From NCBI GenBank assembly GCA_900766195.1, contig CAAFUN010000032.1:1-64000 (forward strand): a stretch of DNA of 64,000 bases. The letters are read 5' to 3'. Below the pieces are notes generated by a model that was not told the origin of the DNA, did no database searches, and saw only the letters and a program-made list of their open reading frames with translations. Position numbers and translations under genes: made by a program. Shown here in pieces: positions 49,772 through 59,809 of the stretch. Origin of the DNA: an uncultured Bacteroides sp. (GTDB lineage: Bacteria > Bacteroidota > Bacteroidia > Bacteroidales > Bacteroidaceae). Every line of letters starts with the position of its first letter. Within the stretch, counting starts at the first letter, position 1.

Positions 49772-52594
49772 ATGAAACTCTTAAAATATTTTATAAAAAG
49801 TTTTCTCTTATTCTTTATTCCCATAACTACATTGCTGGCTAATCAAAAACCGTATATTGTGAATTTTACACGGGACAGGTATCATGCTGCTAATAAGAAC
49901 TGGTCTATCGGAGAAGATGAGAAAGGAGTAATGTATTTTGGTAACGATATTGGAATGCTGGAGTCTGACGGCATGGAATGGAAACTCTATACCACCCCTT
50001 ATTCAACTCTTATTCGTGCTGTAGCAGTAGAATCACATCAGACAATATATACAGGCGGTTCGGGCGAATTAGGCAGATGGGATCGTGATAACACCGGCAG
50101 ATTAGTCTATACTTCATTAACTAGCTTACTGCATGATAAACAGTCTTTAGATAGTCAGAGCTTTTGGAGAATATGGATTGATGGTAATAACGTTTACTTT
50201 CAGACTTTTAGTCACATCTATATTTATGATCATCGGACAATACGAAAGCTAAGTTTACCAAACGGTTTTTTGTTATTACAAAAAGTGAGAAATGAGTTTT
50301 GGGTGCAAGAAATGTTTGGTTCGTTATATCAACTCAAAAATGGAATTTTACATAAGGCACAAGGTAGCGATATGCTAAGAGGAAAGCTTGCTCGGGTCAT
50401 TTTGCCTTATCGTAGAGACAGTTATTTGATTGGTACTTCAGATGGAGAAATCTATATTTATAATCATAAAGAGTTTAAACAGTGGAATTCGGCTCTTTCT
50501 AGCCAGCTTTATGGACAGGAACTCAACTGTGCCGTCTATTCTTCTGTGCGAAAGAGCTATTACTTGGGTACGCAGTTAAATGGAATTTATGAGGTGGATG
50601 ATAACGGTAATATACTCAATCATTTTTCATCTTCCAATTCTTTGCAAAACAATACTATACTCTCGCTGTATGGAGATAGCCAAAATAATATATGGGTAGC
50701 CATGGACCGAGGATTAGCTTATATTCGCTATACAGATGGATTAAGTTATTACCGTTCCTCCGATAATGGTGCCGGAGCTGCATACGCTGCGACTTTATGG
50801 CATGGGAATTTGCTTATTGGCACTAATCAGGGCATCTATTATGCTCCTCAGGAAAAGATGAATGATTTCGACTTGTTCTCTTCGCTAAAATTAATTCCGG
50901 GTACACAGGGGCAAATATGGTCATTCCAACAAATAGACGGACGCTTGATGTGTGGACATACCAATGGATTGTTGGAAGTCCTTCCTGATTTAAAAATAAG
51001 GCATCCTTATCCTATTAATACAGGAGTTTATAAGGTTCTTGAAACGACCATTGATGAGAAGAAAATCGTTATATTGGTTACATATAAAGAGCTTCATATA
51101 CTGAACGAAACTACAGGGCGGTTGACTCCTATGCGTCAAATTAAAGATGCGATTTATAATGCCGAGGTAGATCATCTTGGCAATATTTGGTTAGAGACTG
51201 TTAACCGAGGTGTTTATAAATGCCGATTGAATAATGAGTTGAATGCATTTCGCTATTATACATATTACGGGAAAGAAACAGATCATCTGTTACCCCAACA
51301 TCTGTTAGTGCAAAGAGTTGGAAAGCGTATCACGTTTCTTGGAGACGATCATTTCTATACTTATAATGAAGCAAGTGATAATCTTCAACTAGAACCACAT
51401 CTGAATGACTGTTTTAAATTTATAAAGAACATCAGACGAATAATACCTATCGACAGTGAAGAAAGCTGGGCCATAACAGGCTCTTCTGTGTATCGTTTCT
51501 CTTATGACGGCTATTTGGCTCGTACACAAGAAGCTTATAAAGTAGAAGCTGATAATCTGTCGTTGATCACGGCTTATGAAAATATTTCCGTGCTAAATGA
51601 TTCTTTGTCTCTTGTTTGTCTGGATGCCGGCTTTATTTTACATAACTCACGTCTGAGCAAGAAACAAACTGTTCCTTTGGTTCCTCCTTATTTAGAGTCA
51701 ATGCATAGCAGCGGTGGAAATTATATCGATATGAACCGAAAGATCAAGATACCTTATAATGAAAATACGGTTACTATCGGATTTTCAGTAAATGCAGCTT
51801 TTGCTAGAAATTTGTATGTGGAATATATGTTGGAGAAGGTAGATAGTATATGGAGTAAACCGGAACAAATAAATAGTGTTTCGTATGCCCGTTTACCTCA
51901 AGGAACTTACACTTTACGTCTGCGTACAACAGATGGCTTGGGTAATTATTCACCCGAAAGCACATTGAATTTTGAAATCATGCCACCTTGGTATCGTACT
52001 TACTGGTGGTTCTTTACTTGTGCTATTCTTATAACAGGCATGCTTTATCTCGTTTTTTATACTATGAAGAGACGTATGCAACTCAGGCATATACGTCAGC
52101 TGAGGGCCCAAGAAGCAGCACATTTACGAATACAAAATGAGAGATTGCATACTGAAATAGAAGAAAAAGAGGCTGAACTGTTTACTCAGACATCATTTAT
52201 TATACATAAGAATGAATTGATCTTGAAACTGAAGGAGATGGTCGATGAAATGTGGGTGCGTAATACTCAAAAGACGCTTCAGCCACTTTATCAGAAGATT
52301 AATATTCTTCTTGCCAATAATCTCGATACAGAAGAGGATTGGAAAATGTTTCTTATTAAGTTTGAGCAAAAGCATCACAATTTCTTTAAGCATCTAAAGG
52401 AGATGCATCCTTCGTTGACCAATAATGATCTTCGGTTGTGTGCTTGCCTTAAACTTAATATGGAAACTAAAGATATTGCTTCATTAATGAACCTTTCGGT
52501 GCGTGCAATAGAGAATAATCGATACCGCTTACGTAAAAAACTCAATCTTCAACCTACTCAAAATCTCAGTGAATACTTTATGGGAATAGAGTAG
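49772..52594 (+). CDS. Membrane-spanning sensor-regulator with beta-propeller, Y_Y_Y and LuxR-type HTH
   Basis: The 940-residue protein (ATG at 49772; a TTG at 49739 is less likely) has a signal peptide (about 1-20). A large periplasmic part follows, built of two-component-regulator propeller blades (NWSIGEDEKGVMYFGNDIGM, NNIWVAMDRGLAYI). Then come a Y_Y_Y domain (about 680-735, YARLPQGTYTLRLRT), one TM helix (about 743-765), a cytoplasmic coiled coil (about 775-870) and a C-terminal helix-turn-helix (KDIASLMNLSVRAIENNRYR near 900) of the LuxR/GerE type. There is no histidine kinase or receiver domain. It is directly upstream of the susC/susD operon and most likely senses its glycan and activates the locus from the membrane. 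Confidence 0.85.
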   Translation: MKLLKYFIKSFLLFFIPITTLLANQKPYIVNFTRDRYHAANKNWSIGEDEKGVMYFGNDIGMLESDGMEWKLYTTPYSTLIRAVAVESHQTIYTGGSGELGRWDRDNTGRLVYTSLTSLLHDKQSLDSQSFWRIWIDGNNVYFQTFSHIYIYDHRTIRKLSLPNGFLLLQKVRNEFWVQEMFGSLYQLKNGILHKAQGSDMLRGKLARVILPYRRDSYLIGTSDGEIYIYNHKEFKQWNSALSSQLYGQELNCAVYSSVRKSYYLGTQLNGIYEVDDNGNILNHFSSSNSLQNNTILSLYGDSQNNIWVAMDRGLAYIRYTDGLSYYRSSDNGAGAAYAATLWHGNLLIGTNQGIYYAPQEKMNDFDLFSSLKLIPGTQGQIWSFQQIDGRLMCGHTNGLLEVLPDLKIRHPYPINTGVYKVLETTIDEKKIVILVTYKELHILNETTGRLTPMRQIKDAIYNAEVDHLGNIWLETVNRGVYKCRLNNELNAFRYYTYYGKETDHLLPQHLLVQRVGKRITFLGDDHFYTYNEASDNLQLEPHLNDCFKFIKNIRRIIPIDSEESWAITGSSVYRFSYDGYLARTQEAYKVEADNLSLITAYENISVLNDSLSLVCLDAGFILHNSRLSKKQTVPLVPPYLESMHSSGGNYIDMNRKIKIPYNENTVTIGFSVNAAFARNLYVEYMLEKVDSIWSKPEQINSVSYARLPQGTYTLRLRTTDGLGNYSPESTLNFEIMPPWYRTYWWFFTCAILITGMLYLVFYTMKRRMQLRHIRQLRAQEAAHLRIQNERLHTEIEEKEAELFTQTSFIIHKNELILKLKEMVDEMWVRNTQKTLQPLYQKINILLANNLDTEEDWKMFLIKFEQKHHNFFKHLKEMHPSLTNNDLRLCACLKLNMETKDIASLMNLSVRAIENNRYRLRKKLNLQPTQNLSEYFMGIE

Positions 52595-52662
52595 TATTTT
52601 GCTGATTACTAATGTGCTAATTTGAATAGAGAGGTGATAGAGTAGTGCTTTCTCTGTTAAAT

Positions 52663-52696
52663 AAAAGAGGGATGTAGTTGTGGTGAGGTCTCTTTT
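52663..52696 (+). terminator. Weak terminator after the regulator gene
   Basis: AAAAGAG (52663-52669) and CTCTTTT (52690-52696) form a 7-bp stem with a 20-nt loop and a continuing T-run to 52698. It separates the regulator from the susC promoter. Confidence 0.4.
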
Positions 52697-52727
52697 TTAG
52701 AAACATTGTGCTCTATTAATACATTTG
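52697..52727 (+). promoter_or_regulatory. Promoter of the susC-led operon
   Basis: TACATTTG (52720-52727) fits the -7 element, with TTAG (one mismatch to TTTG) 19 nt upstream (52697-52700). The susC ATG is 83 nt downstream. The imperfect -33 suits an activator-dependent promoter. Confidence 0.55.
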
Positions 52728-52810
52728 CCTTACAATTTTATTCTTCAATAAATTGAGGAAAAATGTAGAAGAGTTTAGTTAATCAGAGTTATCACTAAAA
52801 AATTAATGCT

Positions 52811-55800
52811 ATGAAGAAAAAAACAAATCTTCGAAGAAAAACCAAAAGGCTAAAAAATCTATTTATTACGGCGTGCCTATTATTAGTGGCAGTGTCTGCT
52901 TTTTCTCAGACAAAAGTAGTTACAGGCACTGTGACTGACGCTTCGGGGGAAGCACTAATCGGTGCATCTATTCTCGTAAAAGGTACATCTAATGGCGTAA
53001 TTACCGACATTGAAGGTCATTTTCAGATAAAAGATGTTCCTGAGAACGGAACGCTTCTATTTACCTATATAGGTATGTTGCCGCAGGATATAAAAGTGAA
53101 TGGGCGTTCACTAATTAATGTAACACTGAAGGATGATTCGCAGCAATTGGAAGAAGTCGTTGTAATCGGTTATGGTTCAGCTAAAGCTAAAGACTTAACG
53201 GCACCTATTGCTGTTGTTAAGGGTGAGGCTTTGGCAGCAATTCCTTCTGCTACTCCGATGGCAGCTCTTCAAGGAAAGGTACCTGGTGTTAATATTGTGA
53301 ATAGTGGTGCTCCGGGTGAAGGTCCCACTGTACAGATTCGCGGTGTTGGGTCGTTCTCAAACAGTAAGCCGCTATTTGTTGTAGACGGCATGTTTTACGA
53401 CAATATAAACTTCCTGAATAATGCAGATATCCAAGAGATGTCAGTACTAAAGGATGCTTCTTCTGCTGCTATTTATGGAGTACGCGCTGCAAATGGTGTA
53501 GTTCTCATTACGACTAAGAAGGGCTCTCGTAATCAAAAAACCAAAATATCTTATGATGGCTATGTTGGTATTCAGAAAGCATCCAATGTGCTAGAACTTT
53601 GTAATGCACACGAATATGCAACCATGCTGCTTGAAGGTGACTATAAAGCTTATCAATCGCATTTCAAACAGTCTATTGATAAATATGGCGGTAGTTATTC
53701 CGATCCCGACTTTCATAATTGGACCTTTGGAGCGGATAATGATTGGTACGATCATCTTTTACGTACTGCAGCCATTACAAATCATAGTTTAAATATAAAT
53801 GGAGGTTCTGATAGAGCTGTTTATTCGCTAGGTGCTAGCTATTTATATCAGGATGGTATAATGGATGTTGATAACAATTATAAACGTATGAATTTTCGTG
53901 CCTCTGTAGATTTTGATGCTACTAACTGGCTGAAAGTTGGTTTCAACGGCTTGTTTAGTAATTCTACTCAACAAGTACCGAACAATCAGGCATGGCAGAA
54001 GGCCTTCAACTGTCCTCCTATTGTAGCTCTTTATGATGAGAATAATCAAAAAGCTTTTCCTGATAAATTCGGATCTCCTGACGCAGTAGGCTATACTTCA
54101 AATTTTTATAATCCTATTGCAACTGCCAAGTACTTTGATTCTAACAAAAAGAACTATCAAGTATTGAGTAATTTCTATGCTCAGATTGATCTTATTCCAA
54201 GTAAGTTGAATTTTAGGACAAATTATTCTTATAGTTTTCTCTCGTCCCAAGGTCGTGAGTTTATTCCAAAGTACTATGTAAGTAGTTGGCAGCAATCAGC
54301 TACTACTCAACTTACAAAGAATGAAAACAAGTATTATAATTATATTTGGGATAATACACTGACTTACAATGATAAATGGGGCAAGCATCAATTTGGTGCC
54401 ATGGCGGGATATTCTATGCGTCAAGAACAATGGCGTATGTTTGAAGGTAAAGCAAGCAATGTTCCTGACGGAGCAGACGAGTATTGGTATCTAAAGAATG
54501 GTAATGCAGCTGGTGCTACCGTAACTGATGACGGATATTGTTATAGAGGAATGTCTTATTTTACTCGTTTGAATTATAACTATGATGACAAATATCTATT
54601 ATCATTTACTATGCGTGCCGATGGTTCAAGTAAGTATCAGGAACATTGGGGATATTTCCCTTCTGTAGGTGCTGCATGGGTTATGTCTGAAGAGTCTTTT
54701 CTGAAAGATCAAAAGTGGCTTGATTTCTTAAAGTTACGCGCAAGTTGGGGAAAATTGGGTAACGGATCGGTATCAGCAAGTGATGGATTCGCTTCTATTT
54801 CGACGGGTAACGCTACATCCGGTGTCTTTGGCAATTCTACAATAGCTGGTTATCAGAATAGTACATATTTCAGTTGGCTGAAGTGGGAGGTTGTTGAAGA
54901 ATGGAATGCTGGGCTTAACTTTATCACTCTAAACAACCGCTTGAATATAGATGTTGACTACTATCATCGTATGACTAAAAATGCTGTAATTGCTCCGCTA
55001 CTTCCATTCAGTACCACCACTCTTGCCGGAAATTATGGAAAGATATTGAATTCAGGTATTGATGTAAGCGCCAATTGGAATGATAAAATAAACAAAGATT
55101 TGTCCTATAATGTCGGAGTGAATATTTCTACTTTGAGAAACAGGGTGAAAGACTTAGGTGGTAATAATATCATCAGAGGAGGCAAAACGGTTAATATCGT
55201 AGGTAAGGAGATGAATTCATTCTATGGTTTCAAAATGGTAGGAGTTTATCAGACTGCAGAAGAAATAGCAGCTGATCCTATCGCTGTAGCTAATGGTTGT
55301 GTGCCGGGTGACTTAAAATATGCCGATCTTGATGGCAATAAGGTTCTTGATGGTAATGACCGCACTACATTAGGCTCTTATATTCCAAACTTCACATATG
55401 GTGTTAACCTTGGTATAAATTATAAGAATATTGACTTTTTGCTGACTACATATGGACAGACTGGCGCTCAAATGTTCAATCGTAAACGAGCACTTCGTTA
55501 TTCGTCTCAAAACTATAATTTTGACCGTGCGCAATATGAAAATCGTTGGACGGGTCCAGGCACATCCAATACTGATCCTTCTGCTGCCGCCTTATTGAAA
55601 CCTTGGAATGTAAGTGATCAGAAATATAGTTCTTACTTCGTTGAAAGCGCTGATTACTTTCGTATTCAAAATATCACACTTGGTTATACATTCCGTAATC
55701 TGAAAATTGGCAACTATATCATGCCTGGTTTACGTTTGAGCTTGACAGCTGATCGTCCGTTTACTTCCTTTAAGGCCAATGCGTTTACTCCTGAATTGTC

Positions 55801-55876
55801 CGATAGCCAAGGTTGGGATACAGAAGTGTATCCATTGACATCGACTTATACATTAGGTTTGAGACTTGATTTCTAA
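52811..55876 (+). CDS. SusC-like TonB-dependent outer membrane transporter
   Basis: The 1021-residue protein has a basic start and a signal peptide ending near AFSQ. A carboxypeptidase-D-like regulatory domain follows (TVTDASGEALIGASILVKGT). Then come the TonB-box-like LEEVVVIGYG, a plug domain (about 125-235, PLFVVDGMFYDNINFLNNAD, SSAAIYGVRAANGVVLITTK) and a 22-strand barrel ending in LGLRLDF. It imports oligosaccharides across the outer membrane with its SusD partner, encoded 27 bp downstream. The enzymes that follow suggest beta-1,2-glucan fragments as cargo; that is inference. Confidence 0.93.
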   Translation: MKKKTNLRRKTKRLKNLFITACLLLVAVSAFSQTKVVTGTVTDASGEALIGASILVKGTSNGVITDIEGHFQIKDVPENGTLLFTYIGMLPQDIKVNGRSLINVTLKDDSQQLEEVVVIGYGSAKAKDLTAPIAVVKGEALAAIPSATPMAALQGKVPGVNIVNSGAPGEGPTVQIRGVGSFSNSKPLFVVDGMFYDNINFLNNADIQEMSVLKDASSAAIYGVRAANGVVLITTKKGSRNQKTKISYDGYVGIQKASNVLELCNAHEYATMLLEGDYKAYQSHFKQSIDKYGGSYSDPDFHNWTFGADNDWYDHLLRTAAITNHSLNINGGSDRAVYSLGASYLYQDGIMDVDNNYKRMNFRASVDFDATNWLKVGFNGLFSNSTQQVPNNQAWQKAFNCPPIVALYDENNQKAFPDKFGSPDAVGYTSNFYNPIATAKYFDSNKKNYQVLSNFYAQIDLIPSKLNFRTNYSYSFLSSQGREFIPKYYVSSWQQSATTQLTKNENKYYNYIWDNTLTYNDKWGKHQFGAMAGYSMRQEQWRMFEGKASNVPDGADEYWYLKNGNAAGATVTDDGYCYRGMSYFTRLNYNYDDKYLLSFTMRADGSSKYQEHWGYFPSVGAAWVMSEESFLKDQKWLDFLKLRASWGKLGNGSVSASDGFASISTGNATSGVFGNSTIAGYQNSTYFSWLKWEVVEEWNAGLNFITLNNRLNIDVDYYHRMTKNAVIAPLLPFSTTTLAGNYGKILNSGIDVSANWNDKINKDLSYNVGVNISTLRNRVKDLGGNNIIRGGKTVNIVGKEMNSFYGFKMVGVYQTAEEIAADPIAVANGCVPGDLKYADLDGNKVLDGNDRTTLGSYIPNFTYGVNLGINYKNIDFLLTTYGQTGAQMFNRKRALRYSSQNYNFDRAQYENRWTGPGTSNTDPSAAALLKPWNVSDQKYSSYFVESADYFRIQNITLGYTFRNLKIGNYIMPGLRLSLTADRPFTSFKANAFTPELSDSQGWDTEVYPLTSTYTLGLRLDF

Positions 55877-55903
55877 GAAATACTCATTAATAATTTGAAA
55901 CTA

Positions 55904-57370
55904 ATGAAAACATTAATAAAATCTTTTATATATATAATCTCTGCTTTTATGCTGTTGTCGTTTGCCTCTTGTAACGATTTTCTGGATAAAGAGCCTGAAG
56001 GGAAGGTTCCTGAGCAAAAGGTGGATTATACGAATATTAATAACATGTATGAGCCTGTGTCTGGTGTATATGCGAAGATACGTACCAGTGGTTTGCACTG
56101 GGTCATCTGGGAAATAACTACCATTCGTGATCAAGATGTTTTTAGTGGCCAATGGAATAATAGTGACTACTATAATTTGAGTGTCTATAAATACAATGAT
56201 TCTTTCTGGGGATTTAATGAGTTGTGGATGCAATACTATAACATCATTAAGACGGCAAACGCGGCTGTTGAATCACTAGACTTGTACGCTAAAAATATAA
56301 GTAACGATAACGATATGAAAAATTATAAAGCATATCGTGGAGAAGTGATGTTTATGCGTGCTTATGCTTATTATCGTTTAGTTCAGGCATTCGGTTCAGT
56401 TACTATTCTTCGGGACAATAATCAGATAGATTTGCGTCGTTCCACTGCTAACTCGGTAAATCGGTATGCTTTAGAGAATTTGCAATATGGTATTGATAAT
56501 ATGCCTCGTATCCGCCCGAATCAAAGTGAGCATAAGGGAGCTGTTACTGCTTTTTCAGCAGAAATGTTAGCTGCTAAAATTTATCTGAATATGGGAAACC
56601 ATGAGATGGTTGAAAAGCTAACGGATGATATTATTGCGCACGGCAATTTTTCGCTCTATTCCGACTTCTATCAATTGTTCAAAATACCAGGAAAATTATG
56701 TGACGAGTCTATTTTTGAATGTCAAATGACTGACTTTGGAAATGGTTCAGGTGACTTGATTGACGGTGATAAATGGTTTGTGTGTCAAGGGCCTAATAAC
56801 TCTGGAAGTAATATTAGTGGATGGGGTGATTGCGGAATCTTGAAATCCTTCCGTGATTGGGCTTATGGGCGTGGCGAAACGGTACGTGCTACTACTTCAT
56901 TTTTGCTTGCAGGCTCTACTACTTTAGATGGTGATTCTATTCAACCACAAGTTAATCCATCAAAAACAGATTGCTGGAATGGCAAAGCTTACACTCCGCT
57001 AAAGCAACTTACGCCAGGACGTACAAAATACGGAACAAATAATAATGCACGCATTTTTCGTTATGCCGATGTACTGTTAATGAATGCTGAGGCTAAAATT
57101 AAGAATGGTAAAAATGGTGATGCTCCTTTTAATGAAGTAAGGCGGCGTGCTAAGATGCCGGAACTTACCAATGTAACTTTTAAGCAGGTTATAGATGAAC
57201 GACGTATGGAATTGATGTGCGAATGGGGTGAGCGTTACAATGATCTTGTACGCACAGGATTGGCTAAGACGGAATTGAAAGGCTGGTCAGAAGACAAAGC
57301 GCTTTTACCGCTTCCTTTTAACCAATATACTCAGATACCAGATTTATTACTTGAACCTAAAGAAGAATAG
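55904..57370 (+). CDS. SusD/RagB-family glycan-binding lipoprotein
   Basis: The 488-residue lipoprotein has a lipobox (LLSFASC) followed by NDFLDKEPEGKVPEQ, the standard SusD start. TPR-like helices (MFMRAYAYYRLVQAFGSVTI) carry the SusC contact surface, and the C-terminal RagB block shows NNARIFRYADVLLMNAEAKI, VIDERRMELMCEWGERYNDL. It caps SusC and binds the glycan at the cell surface. The ATG at 55904 is chosen over a TTG at 55895. It shares the operon with susC. A strong hairpin lies between it and the GH3 gene. Confidence 0.93.
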   Translation: MKTLIKSFIYIISAFMLLSFASCNDFLDKEPEGKVPEQKVDYTNINNMYEPVSGVYAKIRTSGLHWVIWEITTIRDQDVFSGQWNNSDYYNLSVYKYNDSFWGFNELWMQYYNIIKTANAAVESLDLYAKNISNDNDMKNYKAYRGEVMFMRAYAYYRLVQAFGSVTILRDNNQIDLRRSTANSVNRYALENLQYGIDNMPRIRPNQSEHKGAVTAFSAEMLAAKIYLNMGNHEMVEKLTDDIIAHGNFSLYSDFYQLFKIPGKLCDESIFECQMTDFGNGSGDLIDGDKWFVCQGPNNSGSNISGWGDCGILKSFRDWAYGRGETVRATTSFLLAGSTTLDGDSIQPQVNPSKTDCWNGKAYTPLKQLTPGRTKYGTNNNARIFRYADVLLMNAEAKIKNGKNGDAPFNEVRRRAKMPELTNVTFKQVIDERRMELMCEWGERYNDLVRTGLAKTELKGWSEDKALLPLPFNQYTQIPDLLLEPKEE

Positions 57371-57414
57371 AAGATACTTATTGGGCTTTGTAGAAGGCCT
57401 AATGATTAACGCTT

Positions 57415-57449
57415 AATTGGTCCTGCAATGATAATTGCAGGAGCCAATT
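57415..57449 (+). other. Intercistronic hairpin between susD and the GH3 gene
   Basis: AATTGG plus TCCTGCAAT (57415-57429) pair with ATTGCAGGA plus CCAATT (57434-57449) around a GATA loop, with one bulged G (57443). This 15-bp stem is not followed by a T-run, so it more likely stabilises or partly attenuates the message than stops it. It separates the transport genes from the enzymes. Confidence 0.7.
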
Positions 57450-57468
57450 TAAATAATTTTATAAAGAA

Positions 57469-59793
57469 ATGAAAAGAAAAGTTTTATCCGTAATTCTTTC
57501 TTTATTTGTCTTAATTGTGGTAGCGATGCCAAAGGGGGAGATAAAATGCACTTCGAAAGATATGGATCGTTTCATTGACGGACTTATGAAAAAGATGACA
57601 CTGGAGGAAAAGATAGGCCAGTTGAATCTTCCCGTATCTGGAGAAATCACTACAGGACAGGCCAAAAGTAGCGATGTGGCAAAGAAAATAGAAAAAGGCT
57701 TGGTAGGTGGATTGTTCAATTTAAAGGGAGTAGATCGTATTCGTGATGTACAGAAGTTGGCAGTGGAGAACTCGCGCCTTGGCATTCCTTTGATATTCGG
57801 AATGGATGTAGTGCATGGCTATGAAACGGTATTTCCTATTCCGTTAGGATTATCTTGCACCTGGGACATGGCTGCTATTGAGCAATCTGCGCATATTGCA
57901 GCTGTAGAAGCTAGTGCTGACGGTATTTCATGGACATTTAGCCCAATGGTTGACATTAGTCGTGATCCTCGGTGGGGACGTGTTTCAGAAGGTAGCGGAG
58001 AAGATCCTTTCTTGGGAGGAGCTATTGCAGCAGCAATGGTAAGAGGCTATCAAGGTGATGATAAAGCAACTCAGCTGAAACAGAATGATCAGATTATGGC
58101 TTGTGTAAAGCATTACGCACTATATGGCGCTGCTGAGGCTGGTCGTGATTACAATACGGTAGATATGAGCCGAAATAGAATGTTCAATGATTACATGTAT
58201 CCTTATCAAGCGGCTGTAAATGCAGGCGTGGGTAGTGTGATGGCTTCATTCAATGAAGTGGAGGGCGTTCCAGCTACAGCAAACAAATGGTTAATGACCG
58301 ATGTATTGCGTAAACAATGGGGATTCAATGGTTTTGTGGTTACCGATTTTACAGGAATTGCCGAAATGATTCAACATGGCATTGGCGACTTGCAAACTGT
58401 TTCAGCCCGCGCGCTCAATGCCGGTATTGACATGGATATGGTTAGTGACGGTTTTGTAGGTACGTTAAAGCAATCACTTAGCGAAGGTAAAGTAAGCATG
58501 CAAGCTATTGATGGGGCGTGTCGTCGTATTCTTGAAGCTAAATATAAGATGGGGCTTTTTGACAACCCTTATAAATATTGTGATCTTAAGCGTCCTGCAC
58601 GTGATATCTTCAATAAGGAACACCGTGCAGTTGCGCGTAAAATAGCATCAGAAAGTTTTGTTTTACTGAAGAACGAAGCTGTAAATGGTGGTAATACTCC
58701 ATTACTTCCTCTTGCGAAACAGGGTACAGTTGCTGTTATTGGTCCTTTAGCCGATACGAAAAGTAACATGCCAGGTACATGGAGTGTGGCTGCTGTATCA
58801 GAGAAATATCCTTCATTAGTGGAAGGTTTGAGAGAAACTACTGCTGGCAAAGTGAACATTCTTTATGCCAAGGGTAGTAATCTTATCGGTGATTCGGCTT
58901 ATGAGGAGCGGGCTACAATATTTGGACGTTCATTACATCGTGATAACCGTACAGATCAGGATTTACTGAATGAAGCTTTAAAAGTAGCTGCGAATGCTGA
59001 TGTTATTGTCGCTGCATTGGGTGAATCTTCAGAAATGAGTGGCGAAAGTAGTAGTCGTAGCAACCTCGACTTGCCCGACGTGCAACGCACTTTGTTGGAA
59101 GCTTTGCTTAAGACCGGCAAACCTGTGGTACTAACGCTCTTTGCCGGAAGACCTATGACGCTGAGTTGGGAACAAGCCCACGTGCCTGCTATATTGAATG
59201 TCTGGTTTGGTGGTAGTGAGGCTGCTTATGCTATTAGTGATGTGCTGTTTGGCGATGTAAATCCAAGTGGTAAGCTAACTATGACCTTCCCACAGAATGT
59301 AGGGCAGATTCCATTGTATTATGCACATAAGAATACCGGACGTCCTCTTGCTGAGGGTAAATGGTTTGAGAAATTCCGTAGTAACTATCTTGATGTAAGC
59401 AACGATCCTTTGTATCCTTTCGGATATGGATTATCTTACACGAATTTCTCCTATAGCGATGTTACATTGAGTACCAACAAAATGGATATGAACGGAAGCG
59501 TAACAGCAAGTGTTATCGTCACAAATACAGGAAAACGTGATGGAGCGGAAGTTGTACAACTTTACATTCATGATCTTGTAGGCAGTATCACTCGCCCTGT
59601 AAAAGAGCTTAAAGGCTTTGAAAAAATAAATCTTCGTGCAGGAGAAAGCCGGAAAGTTACATTTACCATTACACCAGATATGCTCAGTTTTTATAATTAT
59701 GATTTAAAGCATGTAGCGGAGCCTGGAGATTTTGATGTGATGATCGGAACAAATAGTCAAAACGTAAAAACAACAAGACTAATTCTAAAATAA
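57469..59793 (+). CDS. Glycoside hydrolase family 3 beta-glucosidase
   Basis: The 774-residue GH3 enzyme has a hydrophobic signal (about 1-20) and a TIM-barrel domain with MTLEEKIGQLNLP, GIPLIFGMDVVHGYETVFPI, CVKHYALYGAAEAGRDYNTV (K214, H215) and the nucleophile Asp293 in GFVVTDFTGI. The alpha/beta sandwich domain follows (LLPLAKQGTVAVIGPLAD, GESSEMSGESSSRS), then a fibronectin-III-like domain. It resembles periplasmic BglX-type enzymes. Within a locus that also has a GH144-like enzyme it probably splits short beta-1,2-gluco-oligosaccharides to glucose; linkage preference is inferred from the locus. Confidence 0.9.
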   Translation: MKRKVLSVILSLFVLIVVAMPKGEIKCTSKDMDRFIDGLMKKMTLEEKIGQLNLPVSGEITTGQAKSSDVAKKIEKGLVGGLFNLKGVDRIRDVQKLAVENSRLGIPLIFGMDVVHGYETVFPIPLGLSCTWDMAAIEQSAHIAAVEASADGISWTFSPMVDISRDPRWGRVSEGSGEDPFLGGAIAAAMVRGYQGDDKATQLKQNDQIMACVKHYALYGAAEAGRDYNTVDMSRNRMFNDYMYPYQAAVNAGVGSVMASFNEVEGVPATANKWLMTDVLRKQWGFNGFVVTDFTGIAEMIQHGIGDLQTVSARALNAGIDMDMVSDGFVGTLKQSLSEGKVSMQAIDGACRRILEAKYKMGLFDNPYKYCDLKRPARDIFNKEHRAVARKIASESFVLLKNEAVNGGNTPLLPLAKQGTVAVIGPLADTKSNMPGTWSVAAVSEKYPSLVEGLRETTAGKVNILYAKGSNLIGDSAYEERATIFGRSLHRDNRTDQDLLNEALKVAANADVIVAALGESSEMSGESSSRSNLDLPDVQRTLLEALLKTGKPVVLTLFAGRPMTLSWEQAHVPAILNVWFGGSEAAYAISDVLFGDVNPSGKLTMTFPQNVGQIPLYYAHKNTGRPLAEGKWFEKFRSNYLDVSNDPLYPFGYGLSYTNFSYSDVTLSTNKMDMNGSVTASVIVTNTGKRDGAEVVQLYIHDLVGSITRPVKELKGFEKINLRAGESRKVTFTITPDMLSFYNYDLKHVAEPGDFDVMIGTNSQNVKTTRLILK

Positions 59794-59809
59794 AAGTCTT
59801 TTTAATAAA

